Source: Trema orientale (Eukaryota > Streptophyta > Magnoliopsida > Rosales > Cannabaceae). From it: a stretch of 64,000 nucleotides of DNA. Each line of letters begins with the position of its first letter. The stretch's first letter is position 1. The notes under the pieces were generated by a model. It saw nothing but the letters and a program-made list of their open reading frames with translations. It ran no database searches and had not been told where the DNA came from. The DNA lies in NCBI GenBank assembly GCA_002914845.1, contig JXTC01000146.1:504002-568001 (forward strand), read 5' to 3'. The position numbers and the translations under genes were made by a program. Below, piece by piece: positions 11,414-23,438 of the stretch.

Positions 11414-14400
11414 CTAATTGTCTGGGGTACTCCATATTCTCTTCTGCTCATTAAAACTTGCTATAACAGCAGATTGTTTGGGATCACCTAATAGATTAGC
11501 AAAATTGTCATAATATGCCACTTCATTTACACTTCCCAGCACCTTCACTTTTTTTCCTTGATTTTCATCAATAATAATCTCTCCAACTTTTGATATATCT
11601 CCCTCTGCCAAGACCTTGAGAGACTTGAATTCGAACGTTTGGTTTAGTTGAGAGTGATTTCCAGCTGCCAATACCACTGCACCAAGGATTTCTCCTAAAA
11701 ACAAATCCTGTTTAAGGACACAAAAATTGAGATCGAGCTAAGTTATTTCGGCATAACAGAATTGAAACAATTTCAAATACTACCCTCGAATCAGGGAGAA
11801 ATGAGAAAATGAGGGTACGTTTGATATATGATTCGAATCCTATTCTACAAATCCAGAAACAGCTTTCAGGAAGAAAGTTGAAAGGATAATCCTTTAAAAT
11901 TTTTTCATGAAAGTTGTTTCTGGATTTGTAGAATAGGATTCGAATCATATCCTTTCAACTTTCTTCATGAAAACTGTTTCTAGATTTGTAGAATAGGATT
12001 CGAATCATATACCAAACGCACCCTGAGAAAAGAAAAAAAAAATTGCTTTAGATCAACCATACCACATGAAGATATCTCTTATCCTTCTCTTGAAGCTGGC
12101 TTAGTGTCAGAAGCAGACGCCGGGCGAATAGAGCTTCAGGGGTCCTATTCACCAGCTTCAACCTATTGAGAACCTTGTGGAAAGAACGGACTTTCTTTTG
12201 CGCGCTCAATGGGATCAATGTAATGTTCAGTTTTGAATCTAAAACTGTTTTTGCAGCTATAGGATCAAGAAACATGTTGAATTCTGCATACTCATTTGAA
12301 GGAACAGTGAAGAGATTTCCTTTCTCATTGCCATGGCTAATTAGTCCCCCAACAATATATATGTCCTGCATATAAGTAAATGTACTATAACAATGAAAAC
12401 ACAAATCAAACCAAAAGAGTACATCACTGTTTTCCTACTTCAAAGTTGTTTTGCTTTAAGATTTTAGTCTATACAATCTTAGAAACATAGACAAGTGATT
12501 TTTAAAATACTAGGAAACAAAACCTGGCCCTATAGTGGACTGACTAGTCATGAGTCAATGCCAAATTTTGCTGTTAATATGATCTTACTAGCTTCTTGAA
12601 ACATAAAGGTGATATATACTTACCTCGATCAGTGACCTCGTGCTCTCAGAAGCAATAATTTGGGCTAAACTTGTCAGAGGACCATTGGTTAAGATAGTAA
12701 CTTTAGCTCCAGGACTTAGTGATTCAACAATGGTGTTCCAAACATCCAAGGCAGTTGGTTGTCTAAGTTCAGGGTGACCAGTACTATTTACGAAGGTTCC
12801 TGCTGTATATCTGATAATGAAAAGTTTTAGAACTCCGACATTTTAGTATTAAAATAAATTTTATAACAATACTCTCTCTAAACAAAACAATAACAGACAT
12901 GTCTGGACAATCAGAGTTGTCCATTATAATGGGACGTGACGTACCGTGACGGATACATATACATAAAATCCTATTGATAATATAAGTAACGTATCTGTGT
13001 AATCAAAGTTGTCCATCACAGTGAGACATGATGTGACAGAGCACATATGTGCAAAATCCTATTAGTAACATAGGCAAAACAATAAAAGTGAAAACCAATT
13101 AATTCATATCTACCTTCTAGGACTCCGAGGTAAGTGACGAGAAAGGCCATATAGAGTGTCTGAATCCAAGAAGCCACCACTGCCATGAGGGACTGATTTG
13201 ATGTACTTGCAATCTCCAATTGCGGGGAATTTAGGCTGTGATTGGCCGATTGCAAATACATCCCCAAGACCAACTAGAATATCATCACGACCCATCATGT
13301 GAAGTATGTCGTATACGATGTCTATTGTCGCCGCTGTTGCCCACCCATTTGCACTGATCAGTATTCCCTGTCGTACAATGTTGAAAGATACACCAAAGTC
13401 ACTTAGCAGGTGATTTTTTTCTTTTTCCCTTTCTAATACTCAGTCATAGAGAAACAAAAAAATTCAATTTTATAATCCAAAAGGGAAGTTACTCGAGTTC
13501 AAATGCTGCAGTAAATGTGTAACGAAAATTATTACCATTAGTGTTTTCAATATTTCAAGCCTAAAGAAACCGAAAAAACCAAAAAAAACAAAAATAATTG
13601 AATAAAAACGACGACATGCGTAAACGACAAGTTTTATGAAACGAAGAAAACGACAATAACGCACAATGGGTCACAAAACGACAATATTCTGAAAAACGAC
13701 AATGTTATGTGAAACTGACAATAACATGCTAAAACGACATAACAAGAGAAAACAATTTAAAAATGACAGTAGCAATTAATTAAAACGACAAAAGCCTTAA
13801 AAAAACAAAAAGAGACATATCTTGAGCCACAAGGAAATTAGAAAACGACAATATTTATAAGAAGGACAAATACAAAGAATTTACAGAAATATTTAAAACG
13901 ACAGTATCTTAAAAAGCGACAACCTATTAAAACGACAATATCCTAAACGATGACCCATTTAGTGGAGCCAGTTCACTTAGATGGACCGTGAATCCGTGAT
14001 GATGTCAAAGTTGAAGCTTTTTTAAAAGCGTTGAACCCTCAATTCATTTCAATGGTATAATTCCAACCACAAACCAAATGCATTTTCATTATTGATTGAC
14101 CACATATTAACAAAGAAGAAGAAAACAAAAAAAAAAAGGAGTGTAAAAACTTTTACCTTGAGATCGATGAGTTCTAGAGGTGATTTCAGAAGATAGAAGA
14201 GAGCTAGGAAGTCCCCAGCGCTCATATCCATGTCGAAGACAACTGCTTTTCCTTTGACTCGTGTTCCAAAATCAAGTTTGTAAAGTTTTTCTTCATAGTA
14301 GGGGAACTGGCTCCTAATATTAAACCTCCCACTTTGCTCAGCTCGATTCATAACCTGCCATTTTTGTCACTAGTAACGAGCCTTTGGAATCTTAAAACAA

Positions 14401-17400
14401 AACTCCCCTGTATTGTTGACATAATTCAATAAATTTTCAAATTGTGACAAGTGAACATAACGATGTTGGACCAACTTACATCCAAGAAACTCTTGTAGAA
14501 TTCTTTGCCAAGTAAGCTGGTCTTATCACGATTTGGTTTAGCTTTTGTTGCTATAAGAACTTGCACTGCTTCCTTACCACTTACTTTCTTTGTGTAACCA
14601 TCCTGTTTAGCATGAAAGATCTTCTCTTCAGTTAAACACACCCTTTTCAGCTTAAGTTAGTGTCTGTCTTAATTCATATTTTGGAGACCTTAATTGTGCC
14701 TCTTTTTCCATAGATTTTCTACCAAAATTTCCTGGAAAATGTTCGTTTTAGAACATGAGAGACAGGTAGTTGAACATTTTACATACCTGACACTTCCCTT
14801 TCTGTCCCTCAACAAGGCAATAGGGGTCTTCCATTCCCAGCTGAACATGACCACTATGTACTCCATTCTTGTCTACGCCAAACTTTGGACTATAACCTTC
14901 TTCCAAGAGAGGATTTGACCCATCCGAAATCCCATAAGGTTCATTGGACGTGACCACTGTAATGTTCACGTACTCCATCTCAGCGAATTCGTTCTCTCCA
15001 ACACCATTAGTCTGTGAATTACGCATTTGAGATAGTGCTACCCCAACCATGAAAGAATCCCACATGCAATATTTCTGCAAAGTTCCATTGATGATGATAG
15101 TGTCACTTCATAATATGCTCTGATATTGCTATAGTCAAAGTGATACGAGTATACACTATTGATAGAGAAAGTTAATAGTTATTACCTTAAAAAAAACATC
15201 TTTAGACATTGTATCATGAACCATTTTCAAGGACTCAAAACTATACTGTGCCTCATATGTATCATGTTTCTTTTCAAATGCCGAGAAAAAGTTCTCGTCT
15301 GTAGGGATTGTTTTCGTTGCATCCAGGGGAACGAGTGTGATTGGAATACCGGAATGCAAAACCTGTATTGACGAAACCGAAAAAAAAAAAAAAGAGTTAC
15401 TATAGATCATATGAGCGATGCATCACACACCAATTCGTCTATTTTATCTCAAATATCAAACAAGGCGACAAATGACTTGATAAAAGATAATTGGTCGAAT
15501 ACGAAATAGTTTATGTTCCAAAAATTATTTTCATATCATTTGGTATCGAGCAAACTAGGTACTGCGATATTATACATAGCATAGAAAGACAAGATGTAGA
15601 CTATAGATGACCATAAACTAAAATTAATTTCCTCTGGAGCAATAAAACCAGGTAGTAACTAAACAAAATGATGTACACATATCTATGTGTATGCATATAG
15701 CCATATAAATCAAGTACTACCGTGTATGCAGCAAAGGGGTCCCCAAACATATTGAATTCTGCATATGGATTGCTATCTTGGGGAAACAAATTGCCAATTT
15801 CACCGCAGGGCCCTGTATCATTCTTGCTGCTACTGCAGGTTGTTCCAATAGAACCACCCATGGCATAGATATGCTCCACATTTCTCTTCAAGTGAGGATT
15901 AGTCATTAGGAAAAGGGCCAAGTTTGTATGGGCCCCCATAAGAAAAACAGTAATAGGCCCAGCAGAAATGGCATCTATCATCACTTCTTGGGCTGTAGGT
16001 TGCTCAAGAGGTATGTATCTCCTGTCACCCTATTTGACATTTCTCTATTGAGTTTTTTTAACAATAATTAAAGAGGAAAAATACATTATGCACAAGATGA
16101 TATTAGAACTGTGATTATACGTATAGAATATATGTACGTGTATATATATGGGCACCAATCCAGTAGGTGTATTTTTTTTACTTATTTATAAGTATTGTTT
16201 TGCCAATTAAAATTGGTCATATACATCTTTACATGATAAAAGGTGGAGAAAGAAAAATATTAAATAATGTGTATTTTTTTTCTAACTACTCAAATTATGG
16301 TAGCTATTAGATCATAATCCAACGGCTAAAAGAAATACTTATCGATAGGTAAAAAAAAATACCTATTGGATTGGGAATCCATATATATATATATAGGTGC
16401 TTAATAGTTGAGTTTGTAACTCAAATGCATAATTTGTTAAATTGGAGGTTCCTGCAGGAGAAAATTATGCATTCATAATTAGAATCTGAGGAAAGGCAAA
16501 AATCCTGGCGAGGCGGGGCACCGCAGGGCTCTACCCTACCAGGGCATGCTTGCCTCACAATAAGCGGGGCACCGTGTGGAGCGGGAAAAACTGGCCCCGC
16601 AATAAACCCTCCCCGTTTATGGTATATACTGTTTTTTTTTTTTAACAACCTAATTTTGGTAATAAACATTAAGAAAAATTCAATATTTCATGTTTTTTAG
16701 GTTGAAATCCTCATATTGTGTTTATTTTTTTCCTTTTTTGGATGTATTTATCAAAACATTAATATCAAACCTATATATTAGAAAAAATTCAATACTCTAT
16801 TTTGAGTTTGAAATTCCATAATTTTCTTATAATGTTATATTTCGCTCTTTTTCCCTTTTGGAGTTATTATAACATTAATTTTTTTTTTTTTTGAAATTAT
16901 CTACTTGTAATGTTAATATTTAAGTATCATTTATTTGTTATCATGGAATGCCAAAAAAAATTGATTGAGCTATTCTATTTTTCTTCTTGTAATAAAAATA
17001 AGATTTATATTTAATAGGAAATCAATTAAAGCTGTACAATAAAAATAATAAAATTTGAAGTTATTTGTAAACATATTCAAAATTAAAGGAAATCAACTCC
17101 AACTATATATGATTAATAAGTTTGGAAAGAAAATTTTTCGAAATGTAACTTTAGATAAAACTTAAGTCATTTGACCCAAAGTCTTGATGTTTCATTCTTT
17201 TATTTTTTCGTAATAAAAAAGGGGTTTTCTCTCTCATTAATATATATGAGTAGAAGTGATTAACTATGGTCTTGTTTTTCATAATAACTATGGCTATTAA
17301 TTTTCCAGTTCAATTTAAATATTTAAATAAAAATGTAGACTTTTTAAAAAAGGAAAACAATCAAAGATATTGTATTTATTAAGATTGTCATAAAAATCGA

Positions 17401-19201
17401 ACTAAAAACAAGCAAAAATATAAATAAATAAAAATACATGAATATTTCTCATATGCTGTATATGATTAGTCAATCATCAAATTTAAATTTATATAGATAA
17501 GGTCGAATATTTTTTTAAAAAAAAAAAAATCGTATAATGTTAATTCTTTTTTTCATAATTGTTAAAAAAATAAAAATTTAAAATTTAAAAAAAAAATTTA
17601 AATGGGGCAGCAGGTGCCCTACTCCGCTACCCTGCAGGGTGAAGCAGATCGGAGCCCCCCATTCCCACAGCCAGTCGGGCGGGGTGGGGCTGAACAGGTT
17701 TCCAAAAGCCCCGCCCCGCCCGTTTACACCCCTAATCGGAGTTAATTGCCTGTGTAATAGAGAAAGATATGTATTGTTCATGTACATATGTATTCATAAT
17801 TGGAACCTGAGGAAGAAAAGCTTTGCGTAAACCATAGCATGAATTAATATCTAGACGACCATTACGTCCCACTGGTATTGATTGTCTGTATCTGCACCCT
17901 CCGGCTGTTGATGTGCCCTGCGGTTATCATGTTCCAATAAACGACAACGTTTCAATAATCTACAAAAATTGAATCCACCGTTGAAATCAAATTTTTTTTT
18001 TAGGGAAATCTGTGGCAGCAGCTTAAAACCTCAACATTATTAGTCATACATATATACTAGACTTGTGACGGGAAAAAAAAAAAAAAAAAACTTTCCAAAC
18101 AAATAACAAAAAACAATTTTTTTTTCTTTTTTTTCTGAGGTATAATCAACGAGCATATTAAGCATAGTTATTGCCAATAATCATACACGAACATTGGACC
18201 AAATTAACAAAACTATCATAATAAAAATATACAGATTTACATATTAATTCCCAAAATTATGATTGTTTTCCTAGAAAAAAATTTCGAGAAATATGACATG
18301 GATCATGTCATGTATGCCAAATTATTATACCAAATTTTTAATACCATATAGTTAGTGAGTATTATCATTTTAAATAATTAATATATTAGAACTTACACAA
18401 ATGAAATTAACATCATTGTTGAACTGATGAATAGCGAAAACTCATATGATATATGGGTATTAAAAATTTGGTATAATAGTTGGAATCCCAACATGCATGC
18501 CATATGTATATAAGAGGGAAGAGCTATTATGTCCATTTTGCCTAATTTGTACTATTGTCACGGCCTGGTAAACTATATTACTATATTTGTGAGTTTATAT
18601 TTCTTCTTTTAAGTCAAATATTATTGAGTGAAGAGAGAATTAGGAGAGATAAAAATGAATACATAATTGGCTTCAAATTTCAATATAAGAGCGAAACCTG
18701 GTCAATTAGGGGAAGATATCCACCAACATTAGGAAAGATGGTACCATTTGGCAAAACGCCACCTTCACCACCAACACCAACCGGAATGTCATTACGGTCC
18801 ATCATGAATAGAATGTCATACACATGGTTAACGGCATGCCCTCCATCACTCCATCCATTTGCATTAATAGTAATTGCCTATATATTTTCATAATTATATA
18901 AATTCAACCTTGATTTTAGTACTATTTTATGAGTAAAAAGTTTTAATTATGGAAAAATTAAATTACATATATAATGATGATCCTAATTACAAAGAAAATT
19001 ACGTACCTGCAAATCGAATTCTGACCTATTTTGCTTTAAGAGATATAAGAGAGCAAAAATATCGTCGATATCCACATCTGTATCTACTATAATACGCCGA
19101 GACTGAGCTTCTAGACCATTTATCATCATCAATATTAATAGAACAATTCCTCTCTTGAGCAATATCATTTGCATCCGAGGAAGTAATCTCTTCATCATCA
19201 T
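11414..19201 (-). CDS. NSH3: Two-domain nucleoside hydrolase, NSH3-like, 12 exons, 872 aa
   Basis: This is a purine nucleoside hydrolase that splits inosine or adenosine into base and ribose. The Arabidopsis NSH3 relative works in the apoplast. Exons, in coding order on the complement, are 19007-19201, 18698-18877, 17807-17917, 15721-16029, 15186-15362, 14787-15074, 14480-14602, 14157-14354, 13114-13367, 12624-12810, 12063-12365 and 11414-11707. All junctions are GT-AG and phases close exactly. Residues 10-33 form a hydrophobic signal peptide ending LEAQ. Domain 1 carries the ribose/calcium motif DTDVDIDD at 40-47. Domain 2 has only DMDMSAGD at 502-509, so one half may be catalytically weakened. 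The length fits the double-domain plant family (about 890 aa). Introns 2, 3 and 11 contain MITEs and intron 8 a CGAC-motif cluster. The start is the first of three consecutive Met codons. Identification is firm; the substrate is inferred. Confidence 0.92.
11813..12023. mobile_element. hAT-like foldback MITE in intron 11 of NSH3
   Basis: The left end GGGTACGTTTGATATATGAT is the inverted counterpart of the right end, which reads inward GGGTGCGTTTGGTATATGAT. The arms continue with 'cgaatcctattctacaaatc'. A third partial arm copy sits in the middle (about 11905-11965). The GGGTGCGTTTGG terminus is common in plant hAT-derived MITEs. The flanks (tgagaaaa on both sides with a 3-bp offset) do not give a clean 8-bp duplication. 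Confidence 0.75.
12895..13078 (+). repeat. Diverged ~110-bp tandem duplication in intron 9 of NSH3
   Basis: The unit 'aatcagagttgtccattataatggga...aaaatcctattgataatat' (near 12910) recurs as 'aatcaaagttgtccatcacagtgaga...aaaatcctattagtaacat' (near 13001). Confidence 0.6.
13605..13955 (+). repeat. CGAC-motif cluster 1 (AACGACAA interspersed), NSH3 intron 8
   Basis: About a dozen copies of AAAACGACAA or one-base variants (aaactgacaa, aaatgacagt, aaagcgacaa) occur in 350 bp, all on the plus strand, which is antisense to the host gene. Spacing is irregular (about 15-60 bp) and the intervening DNA is not conserved, so this is not a simple tandem repeat. Similar clusters lie at 26183-26403 and, inverted, at 56482-57096. 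Confidence 0.8.
16150..16380 (+). mobile_element. MITE family C, copy 1, in intron 3 of NSH3
   Basis: The left end GGGCACCAATCCAGTAGGTG pairs with the right end, which reads inward GGATTCCCAATCCAATAGGT. Both are followed by T-runs and 'tacctat'. It is flanked by (TA)n, so a target duplication cannot be judged. An inverted copy lies at 58614-59151. Confidence 0.7.
16471..17814. mobile_element. Possible hAT-related insertion with GC-rich ends in NSH3 intron 3
   Basis: Two strongly GC-rich patches (about 16500-16620 and 17600-17735) stand out from AT-rich intron DNA. The right one reads outward 'aggggtgtaaacgggcgggg', a common terminus of plant hAT elements. The interior is AT-rich and non-coding. 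A 22-bp direct repeat with two mismatches, 'attcataattagaatctgag' at 16471 and its partner at 17792, brackets the segment. The right copy covers the exon 3 splice donor. Confidence 0.45.
18310..18480. mobile_element. Foldback MITE in intron 2 of NSH3
   Basis: 'ttataccaaatttttaatac' near 18328 is matched in inverse by 'gtattaaaaatttggtataa' near 18458, with flanking 'atgcca' and 'catgcatgcc'. The interior is about 100 bp of AT-rich DNA. Confidence 0.65.
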
Positions 19202-19989
19202 TCCTCTATTTTTATTTTTTTTTGAAGTTTTTGAACAAAAATAATTAAAAGTTCACTATTACACCTATAACAAAGCAGATTTTCTTAAGAAAAATAAGAC
19301 GAAGAAGGGAAAAAAAAAAGTGACTAGAGAGGATGTTAGGATTATCTAAAAGAAGGGCTTTTTTTTTTTTTTTTTTGGTTCAACTAGAAGAAGAAGAAGA
19401 GGAGGATAAAGAAAATGAGAGGATGACTGATTAAAAATAAATTGATACAAATGCTCAAATGTGTAAGTAATTGCTATTCATGTCCTCGTATGAATTTTAA
19501 GCGCATGCAACAATGCAATAAATGTGGATCATAAAGAGCAAGGAATCTCATTTATGGGAAGCCACCCAGTGAAATGGATTCTCATGGGGGAGAAAATAAG
19601 GAAGATTTTAAATAGAGGAAATTAGGTGCAGTATGATATTTTGTCAACAATTAACTTTTATACGGTGTACGGATATTAGCCTAGATTTTGTACCACTTCT
19701 TACCTAAAAAACTTTATATTTTACAGCGCCTATCAGGAAAAAAAAAAAAAAACAAAACAAACAAACAAACAAACAAAAAAGAGTTAAAAAAACGCATGTG
19801 CGCTATCAGGCGCACTGACAGCGCGTCTCGGACTCTAAAATATAAAATTATGATATTAAATTTGTCCTTATATTAAATTGATTAAATTGCTTTCCTGATA
19901 TTAAATTACGATATTATATTGCTTTTCAGCCATTTCTATATTTGTCCTGATATTAAATTTTTTGCTCGGAATCCTGATATTAAATTTAA
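19202..19989. other. Upstream region of NSH3
   Basis: It should hold the NSH3 promoter and 5' UTR, but I can pick no convincing TATA box. Poly-T at 19359-19377, an A-rich run at 19740-19790 and repeated 'cctgatattaaatt' phrases (19895-19985) are all that is visible. Confidence 0.4.
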
Positions 19990-20161
19990 GGGAATGGCTA
20001 CGGTAGGGGCGTCCCTACGTAGGGTCATGCTTTAATTATCGTTGGATGGGAATCTGTGGGGAATAACGGAAATCTGTGGAGAATCTATTTATATACAGAT
20101 TCCCATCCAACGGTGAATGGACAAGACCCTACGTAGGGGCGCCCCTACTGTAGACGCGCCC
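19990..20161 (+). mobile_element. Mutator-type MITE family A, copy 2 (172 bp)
   Basis: Same orientation and length as the copy at 7682-7853, differing at only a handful of positions. The perfect 9-bp duplication taaatttaa lies at 19981-19989 and 20162-20170. Confidence 0.9.
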
Positions 20162-20655
20162 TAAATTTAATATTCTTTCCAATAGATTTTGATTTTCTTT
20201 TACCCTATTTTTAGGGTATACGTTTTTAGTTTTAATTAATCTTTATTTATCGTGTGTATTAATTTTTTTAACGGTAGAGGTAAAACTATTTTAGAATAGA
20301 ATTAATTCTTTGGGATAAAGTTATTTTTTCCCTTAATCTATTTCTATATAGTTTTAGTTTTATTTAACACCTTAAATAATTGTAATTTTAACTTTTTGTT
20401 TTTGCCTTTTTCACTTTTTTTTTAATTTTTAAAAGAGCATTGAATTAAATGTTTTTAGAATATAATAAAGGATTACTTTTGTTATGATAAAGTTATTTTT
20501 AAGTATTAATTATTGAAGATTATCTCTAAAATATAAAATTATCTATCAAAGATAGTAAGCTATTGGTGTGTCTCGTAGTCCCATCACTCGATTATCTGTC
20601 TCATTGGGGAAGTACTTGAAATGGTGTTTGGTCTCTTAAAAGAAAAAGATAAATT

Positions 20656-21120
20656 ACCATAAATATCTTACAATATTACTTATGTATATGTGGAAATTGT
20701 AAACTAGAATCTAAGTAATCTATTTTACATATCTAGTTTCTGGTAGGATAACCTTTTTCTTTGATTGACTTTGATAATGTACCTACAGTCTTTCACTTAG
20801 ATACTGATGATCTCTCATTTTTTCATAAGTATCTTACAAGGTTACTTATGATATCTGCGAAAATTACAAAGTAGACACTAAGTATTTATTTAACATATCT
20901 AGTTTTTGGTGGATACCCTTTTTTAATGGTTTGAATTTGGTAATTTATCTACAGTCTTTCATATAGATACCGATGGTCTCCTACTTTACCATAAGTATCT
21001 TACAAGGTTACTTTTAGTATCTGCGAAAATTGTAAACTAGACTCTAAGTATATATTTAACATATATAGTTTTTACTGGAATACTGACAGTCTCTTACATA
21101 GATACCGACTGTCTCCACTT
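20656..21120 (+). repeat. Three diverged ~167-bp tandem repeats
   Basis: Units start at about 20657, 20824 and 20990 with 'ccataagtatcttacaaggt'-like sequence. They continue through 'atctgcgaaaatt', 'aacatatctagttttt' and 'gataccgatggtctc'. The third is shortened to about 130 bp. A fainter fourth beginning is at 21167. Confidence 0.75.
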
Positions 21121-22181
21121 GTTTACCTAAAATAATTATAAAAAAAATTATTAGAGTTGGACAATTACCATAAGTATCATACGAAACTACTTGTAGTAAC
21201 TGTGTAAGAGATAATTATAGGTATCTATGTTATTTGGCTAAATTGAAAAAAAACATAGTTACCATTTTTATTATGGTTATAAACGGGCAAATTAGAAACA
21301 GAGATGTGTAATTACCATAGGTATTCTACTTGGTTACTCATGGCATCTATTTGGTTATTAATGGTATCTAAGAAAAAATTTCATTAAGGCTGAAATAAGT
21401 ATTTTAAAAGAAAATTTGTTACTACATGTATCTTAACTGGGTACTTACGATATGAAGATACTTATATTAACATAGTAGATTATCTATAGTATCTCCTACT
21501 GTAATTTAGAAGATGATATTTTGAGCATTCTTCATTATAATATATATATATATATAGCTATCATAGGTAATCTAGCTATTTACTTACAATATTTAGGCAA
21601 TTGAAATTGGAGTTGGTTTTGTTATTATTAACAAAAGAAAAATTATGTAAGCATAGTTAAATTTATTAAAACAATTTTAAGATAGTTTAATAAAAAAAAA
21701 GTTTTAAGCTAGTGCTAAAAATATTCACATAGTTAAATATAAAATTAATTTACAAAATAAAAAGTAAATTTTGGACAAAAAAATAAAATTTTGAAAAAGA
21801 AAAAAACAAAGAAACCAAAAAATATAAAAAATTGAAGTAACATGTCAGGCAGTCAGGATAAAAAGTTGAAAAACAAAAAAAAAAACAAAGAAATAAAAAA
21901 TTTAAAAAAAAAATAGAATAACATGTCAGTGCTGCTAGAGCACTGACATATTTTTGCGTACTTTTAGTCTTTTTTTTAAGCCAAAGTTGTCCCTTCCTTA
22001 AAATTAGCCCCTATTTTTAAAACCTTTACTCTGTATTACTGTATTTTTTTAACTTTTTATTCATTATCCGTATTTTTAAAAAAAGGGCATGTTTTTCATG
22101 TATTTCCGTAATTTTCCCTTTTAAATATTCACTAGATTTAGGGGTGTTGCAGTACTGGCTCAAGGGTAGGCAGCCGCCTAA
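21121..22181. other. AT-rich intergenic stretch
   Basis: Fading echoes of the preceding repeat continue to about 21500. 'aggcagccgcctaagg' near 22169 resembles a terminus common in plant hAT elements, with a faint partner 'gccgaaggcctc' near 23993. No gene. Confidence 0.35.
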
Positions 22182-22780
22182 GGGTATCTCCAATCCATTA
22201 CACAAAAATTGTGTAACTTTTACTCCATTTTAGTGTAAAATTACATTAAACAGAAACTTCATATACTCCAACCCATTACACCACTTCAAACACCAAAAAA
22301 GAATATTCCTTATATATTTCTTTTTGTCTACTTTTTATATAGATTTTTTTAATTCCCTACTATTTATCTATTTCACTAATAATGCCCACGTATATTTTTT
22401 TTTCATGTATTAATCCAAAAATATGTTTTATTATTTGACAACGTTGTAGGAACTAGCAGATTAATAAATTATATTTTATTAAGTAAAAATACATATTTAC
22501 TATTAATATATTATTTAAAAACAAATTTACATTAAAAATTGCAATGAACCTAAAACATTATATTTAATAATTAAACATAAACATAAATGTGAAAAATAGA
22601 AATTCATGTTCATCTAACCATCTAAATTACTATACTCCTCCCACAAATTAAAATACGAAGCACAATATGAGCATCTTTATTCTTGATATGCCTATGATGA
22701 GCAATAAATTGATGAAATTTTATATTTCATATTATTTATATATTAATTTTAGTCCATATAAAATTAACTATGAAATAATA
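22182..22780 (+). mobile_element. MITE family B, copy 2 (~600 bp)
   Basis: It starts 'agggtatctccaatccatta' and ends near 'aactatgaaataatatta'. It is the inverse of the 7867-8290 copy plus about 175 bp of extra interior. The first 60 bp contain a short internal palindrome around 'attacacaaaaattgtgtaa'. No open frame. Confidence 0.75.
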
Positions 22781-23048
22781 TTATAAAGATATGGGACATA
22801 AAAGGAAGATTTTAATTTTTTGGTAGCAAAAAGTTGTTAATTTTGGCCATAACTATGCAATTGAGATAAAAATAGAAAACCATACTTTTATTTGTAAGGT
22901 TTTTTGCAAAATAAAAAGAACATATAAAAAAGTAAAAAGTAAATTGCATATGTGAACAGTACCCGCCAATATTGGCATGATATTGTTCACAAAAGCCCAA
23001 AACGCCAAATTGGTATTGAGTTGGGCCAATCACCCAACGCCATATTAT

Positions 23049-23405
23049 CCTTGGGTTTTTAACACTTTCACCTATAAAAATCCAAAAGAATTACAAAAAT
23101 ACGGATCCAAAAGAATTACAAAAATACGGAGGGTAGGGTTTTTTTTTTTCCAATTTTTATTAGAAAAATATCACTTTTTAAAAAGTTTTTGGAAAAATAT
23201 TATTTTTAAATAGCTTCTAGTTATCAATTTCTAAAAACTGGTTACTGATTATCAGTTACTGGTTATATTCCAGTTATAAATACCTTTGGTTCTTAGCTGC
23301 CAGTTTTTTAAAACTGGTTACCGATTACCAGTTAGTATTTTAAAAAATAGTATTTTTCTAAATATTTTTTTAAAAATATTACTTTTCTAATAAAAACCAT
23401 ACCGG
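23049..23405 (-). mobile_element. MITE family D, copy 1 (inverse of 46425-46760)
   Basis: It carries inverted modules built on 'actggttact' and 'accagttagt', and 'ctggttat.ttccagttat'. The reverse complement aligns with 46425-46760, including the flank 'gggttt.taacactttca.ctataaaaa' and 'ttacaaaaatac.ga'. Confidence 0.65.
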
Positions 23406-23438
23406 ATCTAAAAAAATAAAACTCATCGTATTTGAGAA

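Noticed and set aside
13605-13955. Calling the CGAC cluster a plain microsatellite or telomere-like repeat
   Set aside because: Copies are separated by unrelated sequence of variable length, and the word is not the plant telomere repeat.
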